Virus record (IMG/VR): IMGVR_UViG_3300020469_000120
Coordinates: 1-35,863 of that record
Source of the DNA: a virus
Direction: 5' to 3' (one strand)
DNA length: 35,863 nt
Numbering within the stretch: position 1 is the stretch's first letter; every line of letters begins with the position of its first letter. Of the stretch, positions 1-9,394 are shown piece by piece. The notes beneath the pieces were generated by a model. The model saw only the letters and a program-made list of their open reading frames with translations, did not search any database and was not told the origin of the DNA. Both the position numbers and the translations under genes were made by a program.

Positions 1-126
1 GAGAAACTTTTAGGTAGGCAAAGTTCCGAAGTAGGTGAGCTAAGAAAAGTCGTTGATGATTATATCCAGACACAACTTACAAGCGAGAACGCACCGAAAC
101 AAAAGGATGAACAGGAAGAAATAGAT
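1..126. repeat. Contig-end overlap, left copy (circular join)
   Basis: This stretch is repeated at the far end of the window (35738-35863) over 126 bases with one difference: T at 78 against C at 35815. The change is silent because both codons are Leu. The overlap lies inside the scaffolding gene and restores one open frame, so it marks circular assembly or circular permutation rather than a functional terminal repeat. Confidence 0.93.
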
Positions 127-618
127 TTTTTCTCTGATCCAGAAAAGGCAGTTGAAAATGCTATTAGCAACCATCCAAAGATACAAGAGGCAGAAAGAGC
201 CTCGTTAGATTACCAACAAAAGACTGCGATGACTGCATTAGAAAGTAAGCATCCAGACATGAAAGATATTTTATCTGATGGTAAATTTGTTGAATGGATT
301 AAAGCTAGTAAAATTAGAACACAGCTTTTTGCACAAGCGGACAGAGCGTATGATTATGAAGCCGCTGATGAATTGTTTTCCAACTGGAAAGAACGTCAGC
401 AAGTAGTAAGCCAAACTGCGAGTAGTGAAAAACAACAACGCAAAGATGCACTTAAAGTTGCATCGACTGGCAATGCTAGAGGAAGCGGTGAAAAAGCATC
501 GAAAAAAATCTATAGACGTTCAGACATTATTAAACTAATGAAGGACGATCCAGAAAGATATTTAGCATTGTCAGATGACATTATGCAAGCTTATCGAGAA
601 AGGAGAGTCCGTAACTAA
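1..618 (+). CDS. Capsid scaffolding protein, C-terminal part
   Basis: The frame is open from base 1. It is the continuation of the gene starting at 35534, and joined across the overlap the protein is 273 residues, of which 205 are encoded here. An ATG at 229 is internal and not the start. The joined protein is highly charged and predicted helical, with an acidic N-terminal half and a basic C-terminus containing KKIYRRSDIIKLMKDD and ending in RERRVRN. An acidic body with a basic helical tail placed directly before the capsid gene is typical of podovirus scaffolds, which bind coat protein through the C-terminal helix and leave during maturation. Function is inferred from position and composition. 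Confidence 0.85.
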   Translation, partial: EKLLGRQSSEVGELRKVVDDYIQTQLTSENAPKQKDEQEEIDFFSDPEKAVENAISNHPKIQEAERASLDYQQKTAMTALESKHPDMKDILSDGKFVEWIKASKIRTQLFAQADRAYDYEAADELFSNWKERQQVVSQTASSEKQQRKDALKVASTGNARGSGEKASKKIYRRSDIIKLMKDDPERYLALSDDIMQAYRERRVRN

Positions 619-639
619 TCTTATTATAGGACTTGTATT

Positions 640-1593
640 ATGGCTACATCAACTTACCCTGCAATGGGTGGAGCAGTAGATAACACTAGCGCGGCTACTT
701 TTATTCCAGAAATTTGGAGTGATGAAGTAATTGCCGGTTATGAAAAATCTTTAGTACTTGCTAACCTAGTCAAGAAAATGGCTATGACTGGCAAGAAAGG
801 AGATTCTCTACATATTCCAAAACCAACTAGAGGTTCCGCCTCTGCTAAAGCTGAAAACACAGCAGTAACAATTCAAAACGCAAGCGAGAGTGAAGTTATA
901 GTAACTGTCGATCAGCATTTTGAGTACTCACGTTTAATTGAAGACATCACTGAAGTTCAAGCTTTAGCTTCTTTACGTCAGTTCTACACCGGTGACGCAG
1001 GATACGCACTTGCAAAGCAAGTAGACGATTCTTTGTTTGCACTTGGTAAGTCTCTAGGTGATGGAGATGGATCAGACTTCACACACTCAAACGTGTTTAA
1101 CTTTGCCGGTTCTTCAGGTATCGAAACGTATGCAGTAGACAGTGTTGCGTCTACTGACTTATTTAACGATGCCGGTTTCCGAGCCGCTATCCAACAAATG
1201 GATGATGCCGATGTCCCTATGGACGGACGCTCTCTTATTGTCCCACCTTCAGTAAGAAATGAAATCATGGGTATTGACCGATATATGTCTTCCGACTTCG
1301 TAGACGGAAGGGGTGTAAGAAACGGTCTTATCGGTAACCTTTACGGTATTGATATCTTTGTTTCATCTAACTGTCCTATCATTGAAACTGCCGCCGCCAA
1401 CAGCGCCGGTGGAGATGTTAAAGAAGCTTTACTTGTTCACACTGATGCTATGGTATTAGCAGAGCAACAAGGGGTTCGTTCACAGACTCAGTACAAGCAA
1501 GAGTTCCTTGGAACCTTGTATACTGCTGATACTCTTTATGGTTGTAAAGTATTGCGACCAGAGTCAGGCATAGTATTGGCTGTTAACGGATAA
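640..1593 (+). CDS. Major capsid protein
   Basis: This 317-residue protein follows the scaffold by 21 bases and is followed by a terminator-like hairpin, as is usual for the most abundant virion protein. The sequence resembles major capsid proteins of T7-like and marine podoviruses: a conserved N-terminal FIPEIWSDEVIAGYEKSLVLA-type segment (residues 22-41), a K/S-rich loop near KKGDSLHIPKP, then a body with VPMDGRSLIVPPSVRNEI around residues 190-207. The HK97 fold is expected for the family and not shown directly. A GGA lies in the short gap upstream of the ATG. Codon choice at Ala-Ala and Ala-Gly pairs strictly follows the GCWGC/GCTGG avoidance seen genome-wide. Confidence 0.9.
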   Translation: MATSTYPAMGGAVDNTSAATFIPEIWSDEVIAGYEKSLVLANLVKKMAMTGKKGDSLHIPKPTRGSASAKAENTAVTIQNASESEVIVTVDQHFEYSRLIEDITEVQALASLRQFYTGDAGYALAKQVDDSLFALGKSLGDGDGSDFTHSNVFNFAGSSGIETYAVDSVASTDLFNDAGFRAAIQQMDDADVPMDGRSLIVPPSVRNEIMGIDRYMSSDFVDGRGVRNGLIGNLYGIDIFVSSNCPIIETAAANSAGGDVKEALLVHTDAMVLAEQQGVRSQTQYKQEFLGTLYTADTLYGCKVLRPESGIVLAVNG

Positions 1594-1601
1594 GTAAAAA
1601 C

Positions 1602-1625
1602 GAGGGGAGTCTTTTGATTCCCCTC
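1602..1625 (+). terminator. Hairpin after capsid gene
   Basis: A 10-bp stem with one G-T pair (1602-1611 with 1616-1625) and a TTTT loop begins 8 bases after the capsid stop. The arms are GAGGGGAGTC and GATTCCCCTC. Only a weak T run (ATTTA) follows, so it may act as a leaky terminator that reduces fibre transcription, or as a 3' stabiliser of capsid mRNA. Confidence 0.7.
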
Positions 1626-1642
1626 ATTTACTGGGAGTTATT

Positions 1643-1957
1643 GTGGCATTATTTAGAGGAACAGGTGGATCAGGTACATCTACAGCTTTTGGTCTTCTTG
1701 ATGAAGTTACTCAACAGGCTTTAATAGCTCAAAATGCAAGTACTCTTGCAACTCAAGCTATTAATTCTTTTGATAGTTTTGATGATAGATACTTAGGTTC
1801 AAAAACCTCAGATCCTTCTGTAGACAATGATGGAAATACTTTATTAGTCGGAGCTTTATATTTTAATAGTAATGAAAATGAGTTAAAAATATATACAGGT
1901 TCTACTTGGATAGCAACTTTAAACTCTGCTAGTGTAATAACTGGTGGAGGTTTTTAA
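1643..1957 (+). CDS. Small fibre-like virion protein
   Basis: 104 residues, GTG start with a GGGAG ribosome site 6 bases upstream. The N-terminus is Gly/Ser/Thr-rich. The middle (FDDRYLGSKTSDPSVDNDG, then LLVGALYFNSNENELKIYTG) matches a segment common in marine podovirus and cyanophage fibre or tail appendage proteins. It lies between capsid and the first long fibre, so a tail-fibre adaptor or small appendage role is likely. No enzymatic motif is visible. Confidence 0.7.
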   Translation: MALFRGTGGSGTSTAFGLLDEVTQQALIAQNASTLATQAINSFDSFDDRYLGSKTSDPSVDNDGNTLLVGALYFNSNENELKIYTGSTWIATLNSASVITGGGF

Positions 1958-1969
1958 TAGGATAGAAAC

Positions 1970-3691
1970 ATGGCACAAACAATTCAAATTAAAAGAAGCT
2001 CATCAACTGCTACACCGACTAGTTTGTCCGCAGGGGAACTAGCGTATTCCGATAGTAGTGATAAGCTTTTTATAGGACAACCTTCCAACAACACAGTAGT
2101 ACCTATTGGTGGTAAATACTATACTAATATATTAGATAATCTTGGAGCAGGAACAGGGTTATCTTTTTCTTCAAATACTTTTTCTGCAAATGTAGACGGA
2201 ACAAATTCAGAAGCTCCTCAAAATTCAACAACTGATACTGGTAGAACATATAAGGTTCAAGTAGATAGTGGAGATAATCTAGTAGTAAACGTACCTTGGA
2301 GTGGAGGAAGTTTATCTACTACTTTAGGTGTAGGTAACGATACTAGTGGTACTGATATAGATGTAAGTGCAGGAGATGATATTAACTTCTCAACTACATC
2401 AAAAGCTATTTTTGGCGGCAATAGCTCAACCGCAAATAGGATGGAAATTGGCTATACTGCATCTGGGGGAGCTTTTATACAAGAAACAGGTAGTGGTACG
2501 TTAGCAATTCGTGGTCAATCTTTAGCACTTACCGCTGATGATTCTGACGATGGTATTAATATTCAACTAATTGGTGGTACAACTAATTTAGTTACAAAAA
2601 TAATTTCAGACGGTGCTGATGTAGTTAAAGTTTCACCAAGCGGATTTGAACTTAGTGCGCTTGGTACAACTGTTGATATTATTCGTGATGAAGATAATAT
2701 GGTATCTAATGATGCAGACGCACTTGCAACACAGCAGTCCATTAAAAAATATGTAGATGACAACACAGCAACAGCCACAGTAGTAGATAGTGGAACATCC
2801 CTAGCTACAGGTGATCAGATACATACGTTTGTTACTGGTCAAGGATATGTTACTTCTTCTGGTGTTACAAGCGTATCAGCAACAGCACCAGTTACAGCTA
2901 CTACCGGTGCGACTCCAACTATCGGTGTAACGACTGGCACAGTAACAGACGGTGGAACATCGTTAGCAACTGGTGATCAAATATATGACCATGTAACAGG
3001 ACGTATTAGCGGTTTTGCTAGCACATCTGGAGCTACGTTTACTGGTGATGTACTGTTTGGAGACAACAACAAAGCTATCTTTGGTGCGGGTAGTGATTTA
3101 AAAATCTACCACGATACTAATAATTCTGTAATAGAAGATGCCGGTACTGGAAACTTAAAACTAATTTGTCAAGACTTAGAAGTTGTTGATCAATCAGCTA
3201 ATAAACTATTTTCATCTAACAGTAGTGCTGAAACAATATTTTTTGCGGCAGGATCAGATGACGCATTAAAAATTAAAAATGCCGCTGTAGAAGTTATTGC
3301 TAGACCTTTAAAAGTTGACGATATTCAGGAATACACTTCTGGACATGGTGTTGAAATAGATGGTGTAACACTTAAGGATGGGGGTATTACAGCTACTGGG
3401 GATCTTGTATTAGGTGGTGATCTTAAAATAACAGGAGACATTAATCAGCAAAATGTCAGCGTTACCGATTTAGATGTCACTGACAAAACAATAACTGTAG
3501 GTGTAGGGCAAACATCTGCACAAGCAGGAGCGTCAGGTCTTGAGGTTGATCGGACTAACGGAATTAATCCAAAATTTTTATACAACGGAACGCAATTTGA
3601 AATTGATGATGGTGACGGTAATTTGCATGGAGTTATACACGAAGGAAACTCTGCTACCCAAACCTACACTATAAATGGCGGTACATTTTAA
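1970..3691 (+). CDS. Tail fibre protein
   Basis: 573 residues, rich in Ser, Thr, Gly, Asp and Asn with beta-repeat character. The N-terminus (PTSLSAGELAYSDSSDKLFIG) is the attachment-type GELA module found again in the genes at 3706 and 9395. Inside, the segment GTSLATGDQI occurs twice (near residues 273 and 323), and FGAGSDLKIYHDTNN is typical of marine phage fibre shafts. No S74 chaperone, hydrolase or lectin signature is recognisable. Likely a trimeric fibre subunit or fibre base. The start ATG has AGGAT 8 bases upstream. Confidence 0.8.
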   Translation: MAQTIQIKRSSSTATPTSLSAGELAYSDSSDKLFIGQPSNNTVVPIGGKYYTNILDNLGAGTGLSFSSNTFSANVDGTNSEAPQNSTTDTGRTYKVQVDSGDNLVVNVPWSGGSLSTTLGVGNDTSGTDIDVSAGDDINFSTTSKAIFGGNSSTANRMEIGYTASGGAFIQETGSGTLAIRGQSLALTADDSDDGINIQLIGGTTNLVTKIISDGADVVKVSPSGFELSALGTTVDIIRDEDNMVSNDADALATQQSIKKYVDDNTATATVVDSGTSLATGDQIHTFVTGQGYVTSSGVTSVSATAPVTATTGATPTIGVTTGTVTDGGTSLATGDQIYDHVTGRISGFASTSGATFTGDVLFGDNNKAIFGAGSDLKIYHDTNNSVIEDAGTGNLKLICQDLEVVDQSANKLFSSNSSAETIFFAAGSDDALKIKNAAVEVIARPLKVDDIQEYTSGHGVEIDGVTLKDGGITATGDLVLGGDLKITGDINQQNVSVTDLDVTDKTITVGVGQTSAQAGASGLEVDRTNGINPKFLYNGTQFEIDDGDGNLHGVIHEGNSATQTYTINGGTF

Positions 3692-3705
3692 TTAGGTAGT
3701 CTTCT

Positions 3706-6700
3706 ATGGCTCAAACAATTAAGTTAAAAAATTCTGGCACGTCATCTAATACACCTTCTTCTTTAGAGCATGGTGAGTTAGCGATTAACTATGCTGACGG
3801 CAAAATATTTTATAAGAACTCTAGTAACAGTATAGTTGAATTTGCAAATCTTAGCGGTTCATTCCTACCCCTATCTGGAGGCACTCTTACAGGGGGTCTT
3901 ACAGCCCCATCTCTTACTGTAGATAACATCACAATAGATGGCAATGAGATAGATGTTAGTTCTGGTAATTTAACATTAGACGTTGCAGGTGACATCATCC
4001 TTGATGCAGATGGCGGAGATATTAGATTTTCTGATGGTGGGACACAGTTTGGAATTATTTTCAAAAGCGGAAATGACTTAGCACTTTTTTCAAATATATC
4101 TAATGGAGATTTGCTTTTCAGAGGTAATGATGGCGGTGCAAACATAACAGCCCTTACCCTTGATATGTCCAATGCAGGTGCGGCTACTTTTAATAATAAC
4201 GTAACCGCTAATAGAGTAATAGTTGCAGATGGTATTCAAGACACTGGTCAAGGTGGTTCAGCAACAATATTTAATGAAAGTGGTTCTACTGCCGACTTCC
4301 GCGTTGAATCAAACGGCAACACTCATATGCTGTTTGTTGATGGTGGTAGTAATCGGGTTGCAATTGGACATTCAGCACCTGCTACTATTTTAGACATACA
4401 TGGAACAAGTCCTACACTTAATATTAGAGACCTTACATCAGCCGCTACAGGTGTTGGTGGAGCAATTACTTTACAAGGATATACTTCAGGAACAGGTAGT
4501 CCAAATAATTTTGGTAAGATTAGTGGTACTAAAGCATCAGGAAATGTTGGAGGTGTATTAACACTATCCACTTCAGCTACAAATGGCACAATGACAGACC
4601 GAATGACTATTTCGGAATCAGGTGCGGCTACTTTTAATTCCACTATCTCTAGTGGTGCTATTACAGCATCATCTGTAAATGCAAGTGGTGGTTTTTTAAA
4701 TGGATCAAATGGTGGAATAAGGGTACACACTAGCGGCACTAAATTTTTTAATGTTACTGCCGCAAATGTAGCCAGAGATAATATCATGGATATTGGTGCG
4801 GCTGACGCAAGATTCAAAAATTTGCATTTAGGAGGCACTATCTCTAGTGGTGCTATTACAAGCACAGGGCTTACTGCAAATGGTGCTACTGAAATAAACT
4901 CAACTGCGGCTATACCTCTTAAGATTGCATATAACAACGCGAATTACATGGCAATAGGACATGAGTTTACTGATGTTGTCAGTGGTGGCGTAGGTCATAT
5001 CTTTAAAATAAGCGGCACTCAAAAAATGCTTTTATCTGCGAGTGGTCTTGACGTAACAGGCTCAGCTAAAATTACTGGTTCAGCATCAGCAAATACAAGC
5101 GCAATCACTATGGGCTTTACGGCACCAGATGGTGAGATTAAGGTTAAGAATACTACTGGCGCACCCGCATCTAATTTAGATTTCTACACGACAAACTCTA
5201 GCGGTACAACTGCAATCGCAATGCGTCTTACTGATGAAAAAGATGTGTCTATCAGCAGAAACTTAACGATGAATGGTACGTTGATAGGTGCATCAAGTAT
5301 TAGCTGTGGCACTATCTCTAGTGGTGCTATCTTAGCAACAGCAAATGATTATCAATTTAGAATTAAAAGAACAGACAATGCAGGAGAAGATTGGAGATTC
5401 CTTTCATGGTCTCAAGGATTAAATATTTTCCCTGCTTCCAATCAATCATCAACTGTATGGTTTGGGCGAGATGGCGGAAACACAGATGTAAGTGTTTATA
5501 ATGGCTCTCTTAAAATTGGCACAACAACAGTAATAGATGCATCAAGAAACTTAACTAATATAGGAACTATCTCTAGTGGTGCTATTACTGTAGATCATAC
5601 AGATGGCACAGACAATATTTCTTTAACCCCCACATCAACTGGTGGCGTTATAAATACTAGAAATTCTAGCGGCACATCAGTTGTTGTTATGGATGGAAGA
5701 GGTACACCATTTATTGATGTAGCAGGAAACCTTAAAACAGGTGGCACAACGAGAATAGATAGTTCAGGTAATTTATCAAGTATAGGCACAATCTCTAGTG
5801 GTGCTATTACGAGCACAGGGCTTACTGTAAATGCAACTGGATCGAGTTATCCAACAATATCGCATTCCAATGGCAATAGAATTCAATTACAGCCAAGTTA
5901 CAATTACTACAATGCCTATAGTCACATTTTTAGTAGCCTTAATGGAACAACTAATCATTTAACTATTGCAAACACAGGCAACGCCACTTTCTCAGGTAGC
6001 GTGACAGCCAACGCAGGTGTTACCGTAGATACAATTAATATAGACGGCAACACGATTGCAACTTCAAGCGGAAACTTTTTTATAGATAGTGCTTCTGACA
6101 TTTTTCTTGATGCAGATGGAGGAAACGTATTCTTACGCGACAATGGAACAAACTTTGGTAACTTCAACCATAACGGAAGTAATCTGCGAATTGATGCAAA
6201 AGAAACCAACGGCAACATTCATTTAAACCCAAATGGTACTGGTTCAGTCAATGTTCTTTCATCCCTAATGGTGGGAAGCACCACTGCACCCAGAGCAGAT
6301 TTACATATATCAGGGAACGACAATAAAAACCTCGTAATCCAAAATACAACATATCAAAGTTCTGGTCAGAATACAGAGGTAGGGTTAAGGTTCAAAGCAA
6401 CGGCAGGGAGCGATGATGAGAGAGCAAAAGCAGGGATTATTCTTAAAAATGATGGTAGTGCATATGGTAGAGGTGATTTACATTTTGTCGTAGACAGCAA
6501 TGATGATAATGGAAATGCTGAAGTTAGCGACAGTAAAATGGTCATCACTCATGAAGGGCGCGTGGGTATTGGCACTTTTTCTCCAGACGAAAAGCTAGAC
6601 ATTACAGGTGGCTTCTTAAAGTTTAATGGTGGAGATTATGGTTTAAAAGGTTCTGCATCTTTAACATACAACGCAGTATCGGATCATTATTTTCAATCAA

Positions 6701-8496
6701 ATGGTAGTACGAAAGTAATTTTTAAAGCAAATGGCAATTTATTAATAGGCAAAACCGCAGATAACAATAGTGATGTTGGAATCAGAATGCAATCCACAGG
6801 CCACACAAGCATCGTTAAATCTGGTGGTAACTGCCTAACCTTAAATCGTTTGAGTACAGATGGTAGCCTTTTAGACTTTAGGAAAGACACTGGAACTTTG
6901 GTGGGTAGTATTGGTACTGGTAACAGTGGCAATCTCTATATAGGTTCTGGTGATGCAGGTATTAATTTTAATAAAGATGTCAACTCTGTTTATCCAATCA
7001 ATGTAGATACTGGTGGAGCCACCAATGGAACACTAGATTTAGGTTTATCTGCTTATCGCTTCAAAGACGGTTATTTTTCAGGGAATTTATTTGCCGCAAC
7101 TGGTTTGGGAGTTGGAACTACATCAGTTTTATCTGAGTCAAATGTAGTAAGTTTGCAAATTGGTAGTTCATCAGTAGCCGCATCTCAATTAGTATTAGAC
7201 GATAATGATAGCAATGGCCCTTGGAAAATAAGGTCAAATCAAAGCCTTATATTTTACGATAATACGAGTGAACGCCTCCGCATAGACTCATCAGGTAATT
7301 TTTTGGTGGGTACTTCTTCTACAATTCCATTTACATTCTCAAGCGGCACTGGCGCGGGAATAACGAATGGCGGCACTATTATGGCAGGGGCAACCGCAGA
7401 AGCAGGGTTATTTAATCGTGTTGGCTCAGATGGTGCAATTATTCAGCTATACAAGGCAGGGGGTATCGTAGGCTCAGTTGGAACTGCCGGTGGTGATATT
7501 ACAATAGGTACAGGTGACACAGGCATAACATTTGAGGATGCGATTAATGTAATTCATCCAGTGACTCAAAGCACTGGAGCCGCAAGAGACAATGCTGTCG
7601 ATTTAGGCAAAACAGCGGCTCGTTTTAAAGACGCTCATTTCGCAGGAACCATAAACACTAGAGCTTTAACTGTAGAAAATGACATAAGTGGTGATGCGGC
7701 TTTGCGTATTAAGTCTACGTCAGGCGGTGATCCAATTATCTACTTAAATAGTTCTGCCGCAAACAGAAGTGGCTTAATTAGATATCAAGATAACGGAGTT
7801 AATATTGGCAGAATAGAATATGTCCATAATGGCGACAGAATTGATATGCGAGCAGGGTCAGCGACAGGCATAACAATGAGCGTTGTTAATTCTGGCGTGA
7901 TGATTGGCTCTACCACCCCCTCTAAAACTTTAAAAGTAGAATTCAGTGATACAAATACAAGCACAACAAACGGTGGTACTAAAGGGTTAGAAATTAAAAA
8001 CACTGCTACTGCAACTAACACCTATGCACCTATACACTTCCATGCTAATCAGTCATTTGGAAGGATTGCGTTAAAGAACGTAGATGGTAATGAAGAAATA
8101 AGTCAGTTTGAATTTATTGTTTCAGACGATGGTTCTGCGATAAATGCAATGACTATTGGTTCAACTGGGAATGTGACGATTACAGGATCATGTACAGCAA
8201 CATCGTTCCCAACATCCTCGGATGCAAGATTAAAAGACAACATAGAAGATGCAAAAGACTCTGGCGAGATCATAGACAAAATTAAAGTACGCCAATTTGA
8301 TTGGAAGAAGACAGGTAAGCACCAAGATTACGGAATGATAGCTCAAGAATTGATTTTGGAATGTCCTGATGCAGTCTCAACACCTACCGAAGATCACGAA
8401 ATGATGGGCGTAGATTATTCTAAGCTCGTCCCTTTGATGATGAAAGAAATACAAAACCTTAGGAAAGAAATTAAATCACTTAAAGAAAAGGAGTAA
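3706..8496 (+). CDS. Long tail fibre with S74 intramolecular chaperone
   Basis: At 1596 residues this is the longest gene. It begins with a GELA attachment module (PSSLEHGELAINYADGKIFY), followed by about 1400 residues of Gly/Ser/Thr/Asn-rich beta repeats. The C-terminus is a Peptidase_S74 chaperone: TSSDARLKDNIEDA, then FDWKKTGKHQDYGMIAQEL and a final coiled coil (LRKEIKSLKEKE). The S-x4-K dyad of the family corresponds to Ser1505 and Lys1510, so self-cleavage before Ser1505 would release a 92-residue chaperone after trimer folding. Several internal duplications are present: TISSGAI five times, an IDGN...LDADGG block twice and a DLG..A.RFKD block three times. It is the likely receptor-binding fibre. 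Confidence 0.92.
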   Translation: MAQTIKLKNSGTSSNTPSSLEHGELAINYADGKIFYKNSSNSIVEFANLSGSFLPLSGGTLTGGLTAPSLTVDNITIDGNEIDVSSGNLTLDVAGDIILDADGGDIRFSDGGTQFGIIFKSGNDLALFSNISNGDLLFRGNDGGANITALTLDMSNAGAATFNNNVTANRVIVADGIQDTGQGGSATIFNESGSTADFRVESNGNTHMLFVDGGSNRVAIGHSAPATILDIHGTSPTLNIRDLTSAATGVGGAITLQGYTSGTGSPNNFGKISGTKASGNVGGVLTLSTSATNGTMTDRMTISESGAATFNSTISSGAITASSVNASGGFLNGSNGGIRVHTSGTKFFNVTAANVARDNIMDIGAADARFKNLHLGGTISSGAITSTGLTANGATEINSTAAIPLKIAYNNANYMAIGHEFTDVVSGGVGHIFKISGTQKMLLSASGLDVTGSAKITGSASANTSAITMGFTAPDGEIKVKNTTGAPASNLDFYTTNSSGTTAIAMRLTDEKDVSISRNLTMNGTLIGASSISCGTISSGAILATANDYQFRIKRTDNAGEDWRFLSWSQGLNIFPASNQSSTVWFGRDGGNTDVSVYNGSLKIGTTTVIDASRNLTNIGTISSGAITVDHTDGTDNISLTPTSTGGVINTRNSSGTSVVVMDGRGTPFIDVAGNLKTGGTTRIDSSGNLSSIGTISSGAITSTGLTVNATGSSYPTISHSNGNRIQLQPSYNYYNAYSHIFSSLNGTTNHLTIANTGNATFSGSVTANAGVTVDTINIDGNTIATSSGNFFIDSASDIFLDADGGNVFLRDNGTNFGNFNHNGSNLRIDAKETNGNIHLNPNGTGSVNVLSSLMVGSTTAPRADLHISGNDNKNLVIQNTTYQSSGQNTEVGLRFKATAGSDDERAKAGIILKNDGSAYGRGDLHFVVDSNDDNGNAEVSDSKMVITHEGRVGIGTFSPDEKLDITGGFLKFNGGDYGLKGSASLTYNAVSDHYFQSNGSTKVIFKANGNLLIGKTADNNSDVGIRMQSTGHTSIVKSGGNCLTLNRLSTDGSLLDFRKDTGTLVGSIGTGNSGNLYIGSGDAGINFNKDVNSVYPINVDTGGATNGTLDLGLSAYRFKDGYFSGNLFAATGLGVGTTSVLSESNVVSLQIGSSSVAASQLVLDDNDSNGPWKIRSNQSLIFYDNTSERLRIDSSGNFLVGTSSTIPFTFSSGTGAGITNGGTIMAGATAEAGLFNRVGSDGAIIQLYKAGGIVGSVGTAGGDITIGTGDTGITFEDAINVIHPVTQSTGAARDNAVDLGKTAARFKDAHFAGTINTRALTVENDISGDAALRIKSTSGGDPIIYLNSSAANRSGLIRYQDNGVNIGRIEYVHNGDRIDMRAGSATGITMSVVNSGVMIGSTTPSKTLKVEFSDTNTSTTNGGTKGLEIKNTATATNTYAPIHFHANQSFGRIALKNVDGNEEISQFEFIVSDDGSAINAMTIGSTGNVTITGSCTATSFPTSSDARLKDNIEDAKDSGEIIDKIKVRQFDWKKTGKHQDYGMIAQELILECPDAVSTPTEDHEMMGVDYSKLVPLMMKEIQNLRKEIKSLKEKE
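4642..5811 (+). repeat. Five copies of a ~22-bp direct repeat in the fibre gene
   Basis: The segment encoding TISSGAI(T/L) occurs at about 4642, 4837, 5311, 5566 and 5788, with almost identical DNA (core ATCTCTAGTGGTGCTAT). The DNA identity exceeds what the protein needs, which suggests recent duplication or ongoing recombination within the fibre gene. Confidence 0.85.
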
Positions 8497-8499
8497 GAC

Positions 8500-8841
8500 A
8501 TGGCGGCAACGTGGAAAATAGTGGAGTTAGAGCGTAACAGCAAAGCTCCGAATAAGGATGGTGTCATTGTAGCGCATTGGCGTTGTGAAGATTCCGAAGT
8601 AGTAGGCACTGGCGATGACGCAGTTACTCACTACGGATCATCATACGGCACTTGTTCTTGGACACCTGATTCAACCAAAGAAGATTACGTCAAGTACGCT
8701 GATCTGACTGAGGATGCTGTAATAGTTTGGGTCAAAGCATCTGAGTCTGTATCTGCTGATGACATCGAGGCAAGCATAGCGGCTCAAATAGCTGACAGTA
8801 AAGCACCTGCAATTACTACAGGAGTGCCTTGGAATGTCTAA
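8500..8841 (+). CDS. Conserved small phage protein downstream of fibre
   Basis: 113 residues, soluble and acidic. The pattern WKIVELERN, then GVIVAHWRCED, then GDDAVTHYGSSYGTCSW and a C-terminal DDIEASIAAQIAD is a family I recognise from many marine phages directly after fibre genes. Its function is not established and the exact family number is uncertain. It starts 3 bases after the fibre stop and overlaps the next gene by 8 bases, so all three are probably co-translated. A fibre assembly accessory or small virion protein is possible. Confidence 0.75.
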   Translation: MAATWKIVELERNSKAPNKDGVIVAHWRCEDSEVVGTGDDAVTHYGSSYGTCSWTPDSTKEDYVKYADLTEDAVIVWVKASESVSADDIEASIAAQIADSKAPAITTGVPWNV

Positions 8842-9136
8842 TCCTAGTGTTCAATTACCATTATGGGCATTACCATTAGTAGTATCTTTGTTTGTAGGAG
8901 CTATAAGCTACGGCGCGGCTAAAGCTAATGCGGAGGCTACCGCTAAAGAAGTGGAACGTGTAGAAAAAATAGTAGAAAAGGTAACTAGTTCTAGTGCGGA
9001 ACATGGTAAACAAATTGCTTTAAATGCACAAGCAATAAAAACAATTGCAGATGGGTTGGCAGATCAAGCGGAAATTTCAAAGAGTACTGATGAAAAATTA
9101 GGTAAACTTATTGAGATAATGCTAGCCAAGCAGTAA
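8834..9136 (+). CDS. Membrane-anchored coiled-coil protein (spanin- or holin-like)
   Basis: 100 residues. One N-terminal transmembrane segment (about residues 9-30, LWALPLVVSLFVGAISYGAA) is followed by a charged helical, probably coiled-coil region to the end (AEATAKEVERVEKIVEKV and on). This is the architecture of inner-membrane spanins (Rz-like) or of some class II/III holins. A 3TM holin lies 1.1 kb downstream and a lipoprotein elsewhere, so the spanin reading is attractive but unproven. The ATG overlaps the previous gene by 8 bases. Confidence 0.65.
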   Translation: MSNPSVQLPLWALPLVVSLFVGAISYGAAKANAEATAKEVERVEKIVEKVTSSSAEHGKQIALNAQAIKTIADGLADQAEISKSTDEKLGKLIEIMLAKQ

Positions 9137-9385
9137 GTGAATTTAAAAGTTTTTTTTGCATTAGTAATAATTGTAAATGGAGAACCTGAAGGAAAGCGGA
9201 CAACAATCTGGAGAAGCTTGCAGGATTGTCGTTGGTACGCACAGTTACTTAGTAGAGAAGATAGCTACTATAAACCTGTAGAGCAAGCATACTGTGAGGC
9301 AGTTTGGTTAGACCCTGAAGACGTAACACCTCATAGTATAAAAGTAATACCTAAGCCTGTACCGGAAGAAAATGAAAACGAATAG
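9137..9385 (+). CDS. Small protein with hydrophobic N-terminus
   Basis: 82 residues, GTG start abutting the preceding stop codon. The N-terminus (NLKVFFALVIIVNGEP) is hydrophobic and could be a weak export signal or membrane-associated strand. Two cysteines (31 and 53) could form a disulphide, and the tail is acidic. Similar short proteins with an ALVxxVNG start and a Cys pair occur in marine podoviruses and cyanophages. No function is known. The location among lysis and tail genes suggests an envelope role. Confidence 0.6.
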   Translation: MNLKVFFALVIIVNGEPEGKRTTIWRSLQDCRWYAQLLSREDSYYKPVEQAYCEAVWLDPEDVTPHSIKVIPKPVPEENENE

Positions 9386-9394
9386 GAAAATAAA

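Noticed and set aside
1-126. Direct terminal repeats of a T7-like linear genome
   Set aside because: The repeat lies inside the scaffold gene and restores its frame; true terminal repeats would be expected in non-coding DNA near packaging or early genes.
4323-4937. 204-residue minus-strand ORF inside the long fibre gene, and similar minus ORFs at 3810, 5595, 5955, 6366, 6693, 7785
   Set aside because: They lie in the shadow of a continuous fibre frame with clear protein motifs, lack ribosome sites and have Val/Leu/Pro-rich antisense composition.
4642-5811. CRISPR-like repeat array
   Set aside because: The repeats are unevenly spaced and in frame within a fibre protein; they encode TISSGAI.
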